Assembly: GCA_020466095.1 (NCBI GenBank)
Contig: CM035806.1
Coordinates: 56,254,916 to 56,318,915 of the forward strand
Origin: Chlorops oryzae
Lineage: Eukaryota; Arthropoda; Insecta; Diptera; Chloropidae
Direction of reading: 5' to 3'
DNA: 64,000 nt
Shown here: one piece after another, positions 33,401-40,600 of the stretch
How the letters are laid out: each line of letters starts with the position of its first letter
Position numbering within the stretch: the first letter of the stretch is position 1
Translations under genes and position numbers: made by a program
The notes under the pieces: model-generated
Told to the model about the DNA's origin: nothing
The model's input: the letters and a program-made list of their open reading frames with translations, nothing else
Database searches by the model: none

Positions 33401-34394
33401 AATGAATATATTACTTTATGCACCGGCCTTATTGTTATTCTACTTGAGCAATTTGGGCATCTTCGGAACTATTAAACAACTTTTCGTCTGCGCTCTTGTC
33501 CAGCTTTTTTTGGGACTACCATTTTTACTTACATATCCAGTGGAATATATTAGAGGAAGTTTCGATTTGGGACGTGTTTTCGAACACAAATGGACTGTCA
33601 ATTATAGATTTCTCTCCAGAGCCTTCTTCGAACACAAGCTATTCCATGTTAGCCTATTGTTGCTGCACATAACGTTGCTCATTGTCTTCGCGCGTCCATG
33701 CTATGCATACTTCAAAAATTATGTGCGGCTTCGAGTGTTACAAAACCAATTGCGGCCACAAATTTTGCAGCATAATGAAGAACTCAAGCAGAAACATCAA
33801 AAGAAATCCAATAAAAAGCAAACAAAGTCAGTTGAGGAAGAAGAAACGCTCTCAACAGAACAGAAAGCTTTTCTAGAATCTTTTGAGAAAACCCTACAAA
33901 GAACAACTGGATTGAAAGCACCACCAAACAGAAACCATCCCGAAGAAACTTCACGCAAAACGGAGACGCAATCGGAAACGGAAAACGAAACAGAAACCGA
34001 AGTGTCCATCCACTTTGATCAATGTACTCAGCTGGCGTTGCTGCCGTTTTTCGTTTGCAACCTCATTGGAGTCGTATGCGCCCGTTCGTTGCACTACCAA
34101 TTCTACGTTTGGTACTTCCACTCTTTGCCTTATTTAACGTGGTCAACAACTTACGGTTTAGGACTACGTTATTTGATTCTTGGATTCATTGAATTCTGTT
34201 GGAACACGTATCCGAGCACGAACTTCTCGAGCTGTGTCCTTCATTTGTGCCATTTACTGCTTCTTATTGGCATTGCTCATGGAATGTACAGAGCGACACG
34301 ACAAAGTGGACAGGCAGTTGCTCATAGCGAAGGCTACACCTCGAAGAATAATCTGACTGATGCCAAAAGTAGAATTAAGAAAAAACTTAAATGA
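9421..34394 (+). CDS. Alg3: Alg3/l(2)not: dolichyl-P-Man alpha-1,3-mannosyltransferase (frameshifted as read)
   Basis: Coding exons are 9421-9697 and 33054-34394, with donor AG|GTAAGT and acceptor TTTTAG|GT. The product is the ER-membrane enzyme that adds the first alpha-1,3 mannose from dolichol-phosphate-mannose to the Man5 lipid-linked glycan. Residues 67-71 are TEIDW, the acidic lumenal loop after the first membrane span. [19 protein letters not shown] leads across the junction into [11 protein letters not shown]. Many hydrophobic spans follow, then a charged loop (about residues 320-415, rich in KQ and TE) and the conserved [17 protein letters not shown]. The start is chosen at 9421 because earlier residues do not resemble the family. 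One extra base in GCCGGGCATT (33161-33170), near residue 129, breaks the frame and gives a stop at 33299-33301. Without it the product would be 538 residues. The 23.4 kb intron contains Tid on the other strand, as in Drosophila. Confidence 0.93.
9698..10323. other. Start of the Alg3 intron and Tid 3' flank
   Basis: This is non-coding sequence between the Alg3 donor and the Tid stop codon. It should contain the Tid 3' untranslated region. No repeat is recognised. Confidence 0.5.
10082..10087 (-). terminator. Candidate Tid polyadenylation signal AATAAA
   Basis: The minus strand reads AATAAA about 240 bp downstream of the Tid stop codon. This is a reasonable 3' UTR length, but the signal is short and the region AT-rich. 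Confidence 0.4.
10324..11896 (-). CDS. Tid: Tid: mitochondrial DnaJ-family (Hsp40) co-chaperone
   Basis: Exons are 11896-10518 and 10456-10324, around a 61-bp intron (donor GTAAAT, acceptor TTTTAG), giving 503 residues. It stimulates mitochondrial Hsp70 ATPase and delivers clients. Residues 1-80 form a basic, serine-rich N-terminus typical of a mitochondrial presequence. The J domain spans about 84-148 with the HPD tripeptide. A Gly/Phe-rich linker follows. Four CxxCxGxG zinc motifs ([32 protein letters not shown]) lie at about 237-300, then the substrate-binding beta domains. Exon 2 encodes a low-complexity tail ending [14 protein letters not shown], like the fly protein. Reading through the intron gives a shorter 460-residue form ending KKST. 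The start at 11896 is preferred to an in-frame ATG at 11956 because it begins the presequence-like stretch. The gene is nested in the Alg3 intron on the opposite strand. Confidence 0.95.
11897..12214. other. Tid upstream region
   Basis: This probably contains the Tid promoter and 5' UTR. It also carries GTTACTCGTAC-type sequence resembling the dispersed repeat at 14680-14780 and 35487-35583. No TATCGATA site is seen here. Confidence 0.4.
12215..12965. repeat. Direct duplication of about 258 bp
   Basis: Segments 12215-12474 and 12709-12965 are about 90 percent identical by eye and lie in the same orientation, with a period near 494 bp. Both contain GCGACTACTCGCATTACTAA and TGAAATGAATCAAACGTGCA. 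The 234-bp spacer is not duplicated. No domain is encoded. Confidence 0.85.
13127..13542. mobile_element. Candidate hAT-like MITE, 416 bp
   Basis: The ends share inverted GTAGTTACCA-type sequence (left GTTAGTTACCA, right TGGTAACTACCACC). The flanks TTAAGAGT (13119-13126) and CTAAGAGT (13543-13550) match at 7 of 8 positions, consistent with an old 8-bp target duplication. It is non-coding. The boundary offset of a few bases between the two ends makes this tentative. Confidence 0.55.
13861..14015. repeat. Short inverted-repeat element
   Basis: CTATTTACGCGTTAAGACAT at 13861 is mirrored by ATGTCTTAACGTGTAAAT ending near 14013. The arms are about 33 bp and the whole is about 155 bp. It looks like a small MITE, with no target duplication evident. 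Confidence 0.6.
14123..14676. mobile_element. Inverted-repeat element flanked by TTAA, 554 bp
   Basis: The termini AGCTGCAATCATTCATGGCA (14123) and the complement ending at 14676 match over about 35 bp, including CATAAGACGGCATAACA. TTAA lies at both edges (14119-14122 and 14677-14680). The interior is rich in CATAACATAA pentamer runs in both orientations. TTAA targets are typical of piggyBac, but these termini do not start with the usual C run, so the assignment is left open. Confidence 0.65.
14680..14780. repeat. Dispersed repeat shared with 35487-35583
   Basis: The stretch starting GAAATATCAGAAGTAACTGG is repeated at 35487-35583 with about 90 percent identity by eye, including GTACGTACGGGTACTG-type sequence. 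It carries a GTAACGAGTAC motif that also occurs near 12050-12095 upstream of Tid. Confidence 0.75.
15229..15511. mobile_element. Small TA-flanked MITE, 283 bp
   Basis: AAGGTAGAAACACTCAC at 15229-15245 is the reverse complement of 15496-15512. TA flanks both sides. It is non-coding. The short inverted repeat keeps confidence moderate. Confidence 0.5.
15627..15806 (+). repeat. Two direct copies of CTATGGGAGGTACCCCTAGG
   Basis: A block of about 30 bp (CTATGGGAGGTACCCCTAGG then GTTTGACC) occurs near 15627 and again near 15778, about 150 bp apart. The spacer has a related AAAATCGGTTGAC. This is likely part of an unrecognised repeat. Confidence 0.6.
15807..17625. other. Alg3 intron, unclassified
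   Basis: This is AT-rich intron sequence. Only short open frames without domains are seen, and I recognise no repeat with clear ends. Confidence 0.4.
17626..18807. mobile_element. Foldback element, 1.2 kb
   Basis: The ends ACACTAGTTTAC (17626) and GTAAACTAGTGT (18796-18807) are inverted and flanked by TA-rich sequence. The arms of about 300 bp (17630-17930 and 18500-18803) are roughly 93 percent alike by eye. Both contain TCTATCTCGAGATAT-like and ATTTTCGAT stretches. The loop carries one half of the hairpin repeat also seen at 28519-28660, so another element has landed in it. The open frames in the arms are mirror copies and not genes. Confidence 0.8.
18808..20887. other. Alg3 intron, unclassified
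   Basis: No gene is seen. Around 19250-19340 there are repeated TTAGAGTCTAAAAAGAG-type motifs like those at 35090-35300. Sequence around 20700-20800 (CTCGTAAATCAAGAAG) recurs near 56215-56300. These are fragments of unclassified dispersed repeats. Confidence 0.4.
20888..21437 (-). pseudogene. hAT-family (ZBED-type) transposase fragment
   Basis: The minus frame reads [20 protein letters not shown] near 21392-21437, continuing to 20888. It contains the hAT core features: [26 protein letters not shown] (catalytic Asp region), [14 protein letters not shown] and [11 protein letters not shown]. An intact hAT transposase is about 600 residues. Only the central 180 or so remain, with no zinc-finger N-terminus or C-terminal dimerisation domain. 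The fragment ends abruptly at a different repeat terminus at 21438. It is a truncated relic inside the Alg3 intron. Confidence 0.85.
21438..21501. repeat. Terminus of a GGGGCTGTCCATTAATTACG-type element
   Basis: The short stretch GGGGCTGTCCATTAATTACG resembles the ends of the elements at 60834 and 61997-62585. It is cut off by the next insertion. No partner end is seen nearby. Confidence 0.5.
21502..23819. mobile_element. 2.3 kb inverted-repeat transposon with CGCTCTTA arrays
   Basis: The ends are CACAGAGAAAAAAA (21502) and TTTCTCTGTG (to 23819), with an imperfect inverted repeat extending about 110 bp. Both ends carry several CGCTCTTA or TAAGAGCG motifs and the shared TTTTAACCCAACAAT block. 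The interior has no recognisable transposase. It interrupts or borders the LINE reverse transcriptase frame at 23820. The target duplication is not clear. Confidence 0.75.
23820..25620 (-). pseudogene. LINE (non-LTR retrotransposon) fragment: ORF1 tail, endonuclease, partial reverse transcriptase
   Basis: On the minus strand an ORF1 tail ends with TAA at 25463-25461 and overlaps the ORF2 ATG at 25480 by 20 bases. ORF2 starts with an APE-type endonuclease: [32 protein letters not shown] and GGSHPVAI motifs over about 226 residues. A run of about 19 A (minus) at 24802-24784 disrupts the frame. The reverse transcriptase then follows: [23 protein letters not shown], and motif A as [10 protein letters not shown]. 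It is cut before the catalytic DD box by the element ending at 23819. The 5' side joins a CACTA-like relic near 25620. An I-like clade is my impression only. It is dead. Confidence 0.88.
25616..26500 (-). pseudogene. CACTA-like (tnp2-type) transposase fragment
   Basis: The best frame is 26188-25616 (190 residues). It shows [15 protein letters not shown], then [20 protein letters not shown], the Cys pair NGCTKCT, EHHLPQF, and [19 protein letters not shown]. This motif order matches the animal transposases related to plant tnp2/EnSpm (CACTA). The naming is from memory of the family. Upstream minus frames (26189-26500) continue similar coding sequence with several stops and shifts, including an acidic repeat [21 protein letters not shown] at 26425-26500. 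The C-terminus is lost at the LINE junction. It is a truncated relic. Confidence 0.65.
26501..27740. other. Alg3 intron, unclassified
   Basis: No gene is recognised. The 27369-27740 part has open frames without domains. Nothing else has clear ends. Confidence 0.4.
27741..28456 (+). mobile_element. hAT element, internally deleted, with TTTAGAGG arrays
   Basis: The ends are CAGTGTTGCCAG (27741) and CTGGCAACACTG (to 28456), a typical hAT terminal inverted repeat. Next to the left end are about six TTTAGAGG copies. Next to the right end are about five, all in the same orientation. The interior keeps a transposase C-terminus. The 8-bp flanks (TCTCCAGA and TTGTATAA) do not match, so the insertion site has changed or the ends come from different copies. 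Confidence 0.85.
27925..28209 (+). pseudogene. hAT transposase C-terminal dimerisation region
   Basis: The frame contains [20 protein letters not shown] followed by [17 protein letters not shown] and a [10 protein letters not shown] tail. This is the hAT C-terminal dimerisation signature (here VERAFSTVN). Only about 70 residues of a protein of about 600 remain, so the element is non-autonomous. The label start at 27925 is not a true start codon choice, because the fragment begins within a deleted gene. Confidence 0.8.
28519..28660. repeat. Long imperfect hairpin, about 120-140 bp
   Basis: TTGTAAAACGAGGCGCAGC is followed directly by CGAGTTTTACAA. The flanking GCACGAGTGGTAA and TACCACGAGTGC arms pair, and further out TTCGATACAAGTGTCG pairs with CGACACGAGTGCCGAA. 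The left half alone recurs at about 17942-18020. It could be a MITE or a structured repeat. Confidence 0.75.
28661..29568. other. Alg3 intron, mostly unclassified
   Basis: It contains the 32-bp palindrome listed separately. Variants of TCTGTACGTGACGG appear near 28495 and 29368. No coding region is seen. Confidence 0.4.
28977..29008. repeat. 32-bp perfect palindrome
   Basis: The sequence TCGACATCATAATAGG followed by its exact reverse complement forms an uninterrupted 32-bp palindrome. It is isolated between unclassified sequence, and no protein site is recognised. Confidence 0.9.
29569..31270. repeat. Nested inverted repeat, outer arms
   Basis: Sequence at 29569-29692 (GTGACATATGGGGGATTTGG, then CCGTTTTTGGGGGT) is the approximate reverse complement of 31152-31270. 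The interior includes the second, tighter palindrome at 30578-31149. This suggests a foldback element with another inserted in it. No gene is seen inside, and the 81-residue frame at 30286-30041 has no recognised domain. Confidence 0.7.
30578..31149. repeat. Foldback with 220-bp arms
   Basis: The arms 30578-30799 and 30925-31149 are nearly perfect reverse complements, with GCACTTAAAGCACACACGCA as one inner block. The loop of about 125 bp is distinct. The palindrome is complete enough to form a strong hairpin in RNA of the Alg3 intron. Confidence 0.85.
31320..31616. mobile_element. PIF/Harbinger-type MITE, 297 bp
   Basis: The terminal inverted repeat GGCCCGATATTACAGTGCAT continues into ACTTAAG and is perfect over about 27 bp. 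TTA flanks both sides (31317-31319 and 31617-31619), matching the 3-bp target duplication of PIF/Harbinger. The interior is rich in CTTAAG motifs. It is non-coding. Confidence 0.85.
32131..32770. repeat. Inverted-repeat element split by a hAT insertion
   Basis: AATGGGAAAGCATAT and AGGAACCGAGAGTT at the left are mirrored at 32682-32770, giving arms of roughly 90-110 bp. The hAT element at 32252-32673 sits in the middle, flanked by the duplicated target. Confidence 0.7.
32252..32673. mobile_element. hAT MITE, 422 bp, with ATCTACTCCG motif repeats
   Basis: The ends are CAGGGTTCGAACTA and TAGTCCGAACACTG, matching as inverted repeats with two mismatches. The flanks GTGCGGAG (32244-32251) and GTGTGGAG (32674-32681) form an 8-bp duplication with one difference. 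TCTACTCCG-type motifs recur about five times near both ends. It lies about 380 bp upstream of Alg3 exon 2 and is non-coding. Confidence 0.85.
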
Positions 34395-34686
34395 TCAGAC
34401 AATTTTGATGTTTTTCTTTAATGAATACAGAGGCCATGTTTCAATATTATCAATTGAGATAAGGTCATTCGATTTTATACAATAATTTGCTTTGATATTT
34501 TTTTTCTTTCTTTGTAAACCATCAAGTGGTTTAAGTTGAACTTCTTGGAAAACGTCAGATCAAAGAAAATACCTAGCTTTGCATAACAAAAACCCAAAAG
34601 ACCGTGACGAAATCCAAAGACGTTACAACATAAAAATATCCAAAGTGGGTCTTACCAAGGGCAAGACTATTACAGCAATTATATTA
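34395..34686. other. Alg3 3' flank
   Basis: It is non-coding and is expected to hold the Alg3 3' UTR. No clear polyadenylation signal was identified. Confidence 0.4.
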
Positions 34687-35059
34687 GGTGTAGTAAAAAG
34701 AAATCCATTATTTTTCCAATAGATGGCGTTATTTATCTGCATCTCGCGTTGTATAAGTCCGATCGTGTTCCGCTAGAGGGCATTAGAAAGATGACAGTTC
34801 CTACTAAAAAAGCTTTTTTGACACTTTTTTGATTGATTGATTCAGTTTTGTTTGAGAGCTTGTCAAAGATGGACATCAGCTAATTTTTTGCTAATAGGAA
34901 CGAGGGCTTCTATGAGAGAGGCATTATGAAATTACCTTTAAAATGGCAACAAGTTATCGAACAAAACGGCGCATATTTGACCTAAATCGGGTCATTCTAA
35001 CTATCTTAAATAAAGCCCTCAATTTAATGCAAAAATAATGGATTTCTTTTTACTACACC
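34687..35059 (+). mobile_element. Mariner deletion derivative
   Basis: The perfect terminal inverted repeats GGTGTAGTAAAAAGAAATCC and complement lie at 34687 and 35059, both flanked by TA (34685-34686 and 35060-35061). The plus strand at 34907-34984 encodes ERGIMKLPLKWQQVIEQNGA followed by YLT and a stop, the typical C-terminus of a mariner transposase. The catalytic region is deleted. It is a non-autonomous internal-deletion derivative. Confidence 0.88.
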
Positions 35060-35708
35060 TAATATTACAAATCCCAGCAAACATTTACACTCTCCTTAGA
35101 CTATTTTTAGACTCTAAATTTTGAGCAAAACAGTCTAAATTGATCTTCAAAAAGACTCTAAAAAGAGTGTGTTTTTGTTTGAAAGGGACACACGTTTAGA
35201 GTCTAAAATAACAGTGTAAAAAAGGATATTCGAACTTTGTTTTTAGAGTTTTATTAAACTCTTTTAAGACTTTTTTTATACTCTTCCCAGGATACATTTA
35301 GACACTTTTTAGACTTTTAAACGGCGTTTTTTTAAAGTGTTATTGCACTCTTTTTAAAGTTTTTTAATGATATTTTTTGAAGTGGCAACCATGGTTGTAT
35401 GCGACTTTTTTTTGTTGACGAAAACTCAAATCCATGGTTGACGAAAGCTCAAATTCTAATATGAACAGCGACTAACAGCTCTTTATGAAATATCAGAAGT
35501 AACTGGTAACGATACGATAGTAACGAGTACTAATTGTTAAAGTAACGAGTACGTACGGGTACTGTTTTTTTCGTTACTTTTACAGATCTACTGATCAGCT
35601 GCTTCGCTGATACGTAAAAAGATTTTCCAAAATATAATCTAAACAAATTTAGGTGTTATCCCAAAATTCAGTTAATTTTCTTAATTCAAATCACAGGCGA
35701 AGAATTGG
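35060..35708. other. Intergenic between Alg3 and RagC-D
   Basis: It has a cluster of GACTCTAAA or AGACTTTT motifs at 35090-35350, resembling 19250-19340, which may be an unclassified MITE. The dispersed repeat shared with 14680-14780 follows at 35487-35583. The RagC-D promoter should lie close to the end. No TATCGATA site is seen. Confidence 0.4.
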
Positions 35709-36680
35709 ATGAGTGCAAAATATTATCGAAATGGTAAGAAGGACCTGCTTTATCCAAAAATTACAAAGCGACATTTAAATATGAATTTTGCTTTTATTTT
35801 TTCTACGAAGAACTACGAAGAAGACGACTACCATGTTGATACATTTCCGAAGGATTTCGGCTATGGAGCCTTTGATCAAGGTAAATTTCATTTCAAGTAC
35901 CTATGCATTGGCATGTTTTATACTTGAAATGAAATGTAAAACTAACTTCAAAATATAAGTAAATAGATGAAAATTAAAGTCAACGTTTTGAATTCGACAT
36001 TTCATTTTTGCCTACAGACGTTCTGGATTTTTTTTTGCCTACAGACGTTCTGGTTTTTTTTTTGCCTACATTGTGGCCATTGTGCCATTGTTTGTGGGGT
36101 TCGGAAAATATGAAATTTCCATGTGGAGCGCAAATTTCATTGGTCTAATCGCTTAATTCCTTTTGACATGACATAACAGGTTTGGAGACGAGGGGCGACG
36201 ACACGAAACCACGCATTTTACTTATGGGTCTACGGCGTTCAGGGAAGAGTTCTATTCAAAAGGTTGTCTTCCACAAAATGTCACCGAATGAAACGCTGTT
36301 CTTGGAATCAACGAGCAAGATCGTCAAAGACGATATAAACAATTCCAGTTTCGTACAATTCCAAATTTGGGATTTCCCTGGTCAAATTGATTTCATTGAT
36401 CCAACATTCGATTCGGATATGATCTTTGGCGGATGTGGTGCACTAGTTTTTGTCATCGATGCTAAGGACGATTATAACGAAGCGTTAATGAAGTTTAAAA
36501 ACACCGTTATAAAGGCGTATAAAGTGAATCCACGAATCAAATTTGAAGTTTTCATTCATAAGGTAATAAGAATTCATTACGACAAATGAAGCTATTGAAA
36601 TAAATAATTTTTACGCTTTGAAAAAGAACAGGGCGATAACGTCGCCAGAGCCTATCCGCATATTAAGCGAAATTGTAGCG

Positions 36681-36712
<32 letters not shown>

Positions 36713-37617
36713 CAAAATGCAAATAACATAATACATTTTCAGATAAGAAACGAAATAATCTTGCTTTAACATTTTTCTTTCTCCCTTTAAGGTCGATGGC
36801 ATCAACGATGATACAAAAATGGAGTCACAGCGCGATATACACCAACGAGCTTCAGATGATTTATGCGATGCCGGACTTGACTTAATTCATTTAAGCTTTC
36901 ATCTTACTTCCATTTATGATCACTCCATATTCGAAGCATTTTCCAAAGTTGTACAGAAACTCATACCACAATTGCCCACTCTTGAAAACCTTTTGAATAT
37001 TTTCATTTCGGTAAGTTATGAACAGAATAATGGAATCGGTTGTTTTCATAATAAATATTCCATATTGGCAGTAAGTTTTATCAATATATTCTTTATAGAA
37101 TTCGGGAATTGAGAAAGCGTTTCTTTTCGATGTTGTTTCAAAAATTTACATAGCCACTGATTGCTCTCCCGTTGATATGCAGCACTATGAGCTTTGCTGT
37201 GACATGATTGATGTTGTAATCGATCTGTCAAGTATTTATAGGTGAGTGCTCGCTTAAAGATATAACAAATGAAGAGTAAAACAAAAAGATTTTCTTGTTA
37301 TAATTTTACATCACTCTAGCTCCGAAGAAACCGCCTTCGATCACGAGAGCTCTAGTCTCATCAAATTGAATAACAATACGATTTTATATTTACGAGAAGT
37401 CAACAAGTTCCTGGCGCTGGTTTGCATATTGCGAGAAGAGAATTTCAATCGGCAAGGTGTCATCGATTACAATTTCTTATGTTTCCGTGATGCGATTAGC
37501 GAAGTTTTTGCATTGCGCATGAAAAATCAAAAACTCGAAGCGATCGAAGATGAAATGGAAGCGGACTTGGATGAGCAAACGCCCAGCGAGAATAGCGATG
37601 ATATTGATGATAATTGA
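35709..37617 (+). CDS. RagC-D: RagC-D: Rag-family GTPase of the TORC1 pathway
   Basis: Modelled exons are 35709-35733, 35821-35880, 36180-36562, 36792-37010, 37099-37241 and 37320-37617, giving 375 residues. All later junctions are GT..AG and in phase. RagC-type GTPases pair with RagA/B on the lysosome to recruit TORC1 when amino acids are present. The G1 loop is [10 protein letters not shown]3 is WDFPGQ, and G4 (HKVDG) is split by the 36562/36792 junction. [13 protein letters not shown] and [20 protein letters not shown] are near-invariant in the family, and the second half is the roadblock-like C-terminal domain. The 87-bp first intron has no stop and is a multiple of three, so a form retaining it stays open. 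The start is therefore the weak part. The acidic tail after REENFNRQG...NFLCF is fly-specific in appearance. Confidence 0.95.
36682..36712. repeat. ATACAT microsatellite in a RagC-D intron
   Basis: About five tandem ATACAT hexamers lie in the intron between the third and fourth coding exons of my model. Confidence 0.85.
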
Positions 37618-40600
37618 ATTCAGCGCATCGCTGAATATAGTCTAAATGAACTTCTTTTTTGTTGCCTTATTTTTACTTTTGTGTTGTCTTGCCTAAAAGT
37701 AGAATTCTTGAAAAATAACTTCGATTCATAACAAGACACAATAATGCAATAGCAAAATTACTCGGAGCAATTACATTTTTTTATTTATTATATTATTTTT
37801 TTGGATAACATAATAGCGTAGATTGTAATATTAATAACGTTCAGCGAAGGAAACCAAAAACTTAAAGTCCAAATTATTGTGTTTTGTTATGGATCGCTTA
37901 AAAATTTTATTTTGGCTTATTTTACCTTTATATATTTCCTTATACTATTGAATTGTTAAAAAAATATTTTCGTGCCTTTCTTTGTTTTGTCATACAAGAT
38001 GATGCGTTGCCTTTGTTTTTATTTATGTTTTACTAAGAGGAAATAGCGTTATCAAGACATATTCTTCCATCAGTTTCTTTTGGCTGCAAATGCATTCATA
38101 GCAAAATTGGTAGTCCAGTCCTTAGAAGTATATTTTCTTTCTTGTAGTCATAGAAGTTTTTCTCCACCATTATACAAGTATAGGAAAAACTGCGATTTTT
38201 ATATAAAAAAAAATAATAATAAATTAATATTTAATTAATACCTTTTTTGAATTATATCGAATTTCCATTCCTAAATGAGAACCCCTTTGAAAAACACGAA
38301 AAGTTAATCCAGTTGGAGAGCCGACGGCCCCGTAGCTCGTGCTCTCGTTAAATTTATGCAATAATTTATTATTGCTTAAATAAGTAAATAATAATCGAGT
38401 TGGACCGCCGCGTCGGATGATCGAACTGGACTCTGTAATTTGGACCGTTTACTTTGAGAGTGGTTTAACTCCAATTTATTATTTTCCGGTTCTGAGCAGC
38501 TTTGAGAGAAAATTGAACGCTGTGGGTTAATTTAGTTTTTGGATTCGTGTTAAGCTACCCATTCTAAAGACTTCGCAGTTTTGTTTGATGGTGACGGATG
38601 CAGGGTAAAGGACATGCACCACTTAATATCCTCGAAATAGCAGTTTTTTTAGAGTTGCAACGGATATCTGGCCACTATCCGGGTATCTGGCCTTAAATTT
38701 AGTACTTATCCGGCGTTAAATTTAGTATCCGGCCGCCGCACACCTCACATTAAATATTTGCTATATTGTATTTGTACTGTGAATGCAGACTTGAAAATGG
38801 AGCGATTGGTTACAATTTTAATTTTGATTTAAACTTAATTTTAATTCTATTGTTAATATTAATTTATTTATATTAATTTTAATAATATTTTTTAATTTTG
38901 TTTTACGAGGACATTCAAACCGTCGCAAAAATATCTTTTTAAAATAGCATTTTGAACAGTAGGAGTTTCAGGACATGCTCATCGTCATTATTTTGAAGCT
39001 TGAAAAGACGTTGATGGAGTTGCGTCATTTATAAATTCAGTATCTGAATCAATGTAAACATCGAAAACGCTCCATCTCTTTTTAAGGGGTAATAAAGATT
39101 TGCTCTGATCCGAAACTGAAGGCACAGATATATCAGGATGCGTATTTTGAGATATGAAAGAGGCTCCAAGTCGTCATCACTCCAATCACTTTATGTATTA
39201 GTGGTGCTTTTTGGCGACTTCAAAACCAATTTGCATTTAAAATGAGACCGTGAGGTGCGCACCACAGAAATGCTATGAGCTTCTTCAAATTGGAAAAAAT
39301 GTTTTGATTGAATGCTTGTTATATGTTTCAGCCCTCCCATTGTTCATCCAACATGGATATCTTTTCATTAATTTCTATTTTTGCCACATATTGAAAGAAG
39401 ATGTTCTTAGAGCGACTGCGAGCTAAATCATAAAATTCTAGGACACTGTTGACGATGGCTTTCAGCATATATCATTAGTCAGGGCATATCAAAATAACAA
39501 AATATGTAGTTAATCGCACAAGAAGGTTAAATGACAAATAGTTGCACCCGCGATCTGACATCAAAATCGTGGGTGCAACCAATTTAAATTATCGATTATT
39601 TTAGTCTGGCAATCACTACACTTTTAAAAACGATTAATTTATGTTTAGTTTTGGTTTCTTCTTACTTTCACAAAGTTTCAGAATGTTAGCTCTTTATTGC
39701 TGTGAAAAAAGTAAACTTTTACACTTTTTGTATCGCGGATGCAACAAGTCAACAATGTATTTTAGGAATCAATAATGCTTTATAAATAACAACACATACG
39801 TACATTTTTTTGCAACGCGAGAATAAATTAATATTTCTTCTTCAATTTAGTCGGTAAAATGTTACCTCAAACTGTCGGCAACGGCGGTTTTGTGACAGTT
39901 TAAAAAGGTATGACTTTAAAATTTTGCCAGGATTTTTGAATAGCAATATTTTCAAACACGTCAATAAATGAAATATGGAGTTAAATCAAATATAAATAAA
40001 TTTAATATTAAATTTCGACTTTCTTCTTTGCCCTACTGACAAAAAAAAAACAATTAATATCGTAATTAAAATACCTATTAATATCGGAAATCGTGTATAG
40101 CGGAATCGCCCTTTTTGTTTTAACTATAATTTTAATTTTAACTAAAAATTTAATTTTAATATTATTGTTGAACTTTTCGTGAATATATATAAAATTGAAT
40201 ACGTCACGCAAAGTAAAACTTGATGTACCTACCAAGGAGCAGTGTGATTTTTTTTAACCTTTTTTTTTTTTTTTTTTTTTTTTTTATTAAATAAAATGGC
40301 TCAATTTCTATTTTTCAAATGACGTTCAAAATACATAATCCGAAAAATGTTTGAATGCTTTTCGTAGGATATGCAACGGCCACGCTTATAGTCGGGATTT
40401 CTATATAAGCGTTCCCTGCATATATGCACTATTTTTCTTGTATTTTACACGGTGCTTATATGCGGCGAATGATTTAGATTACACAGGCCTACGAAAAAAA
40501 AAAAGAGTTTCAGTCTCAATTCGTACGCAGTCTTGTATTCAATCGTCAGTTCGTATCATGTTCAATGCGATCACATCGCATGCGATCATTTCTCAAGCTC

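Noticed and set aside
38320..38440. Possible tRNA-like GC-rich stretch
   Set aside because: No cloverleaf, no A or B box in the right order, and no GTTCGA-type T loop could be found.
38900..39480. Minus-strand segments with a coding look (transposase-like)
   Set aside because: Frequent stops and no certain motif. I could not assign them to hAT or any other family.
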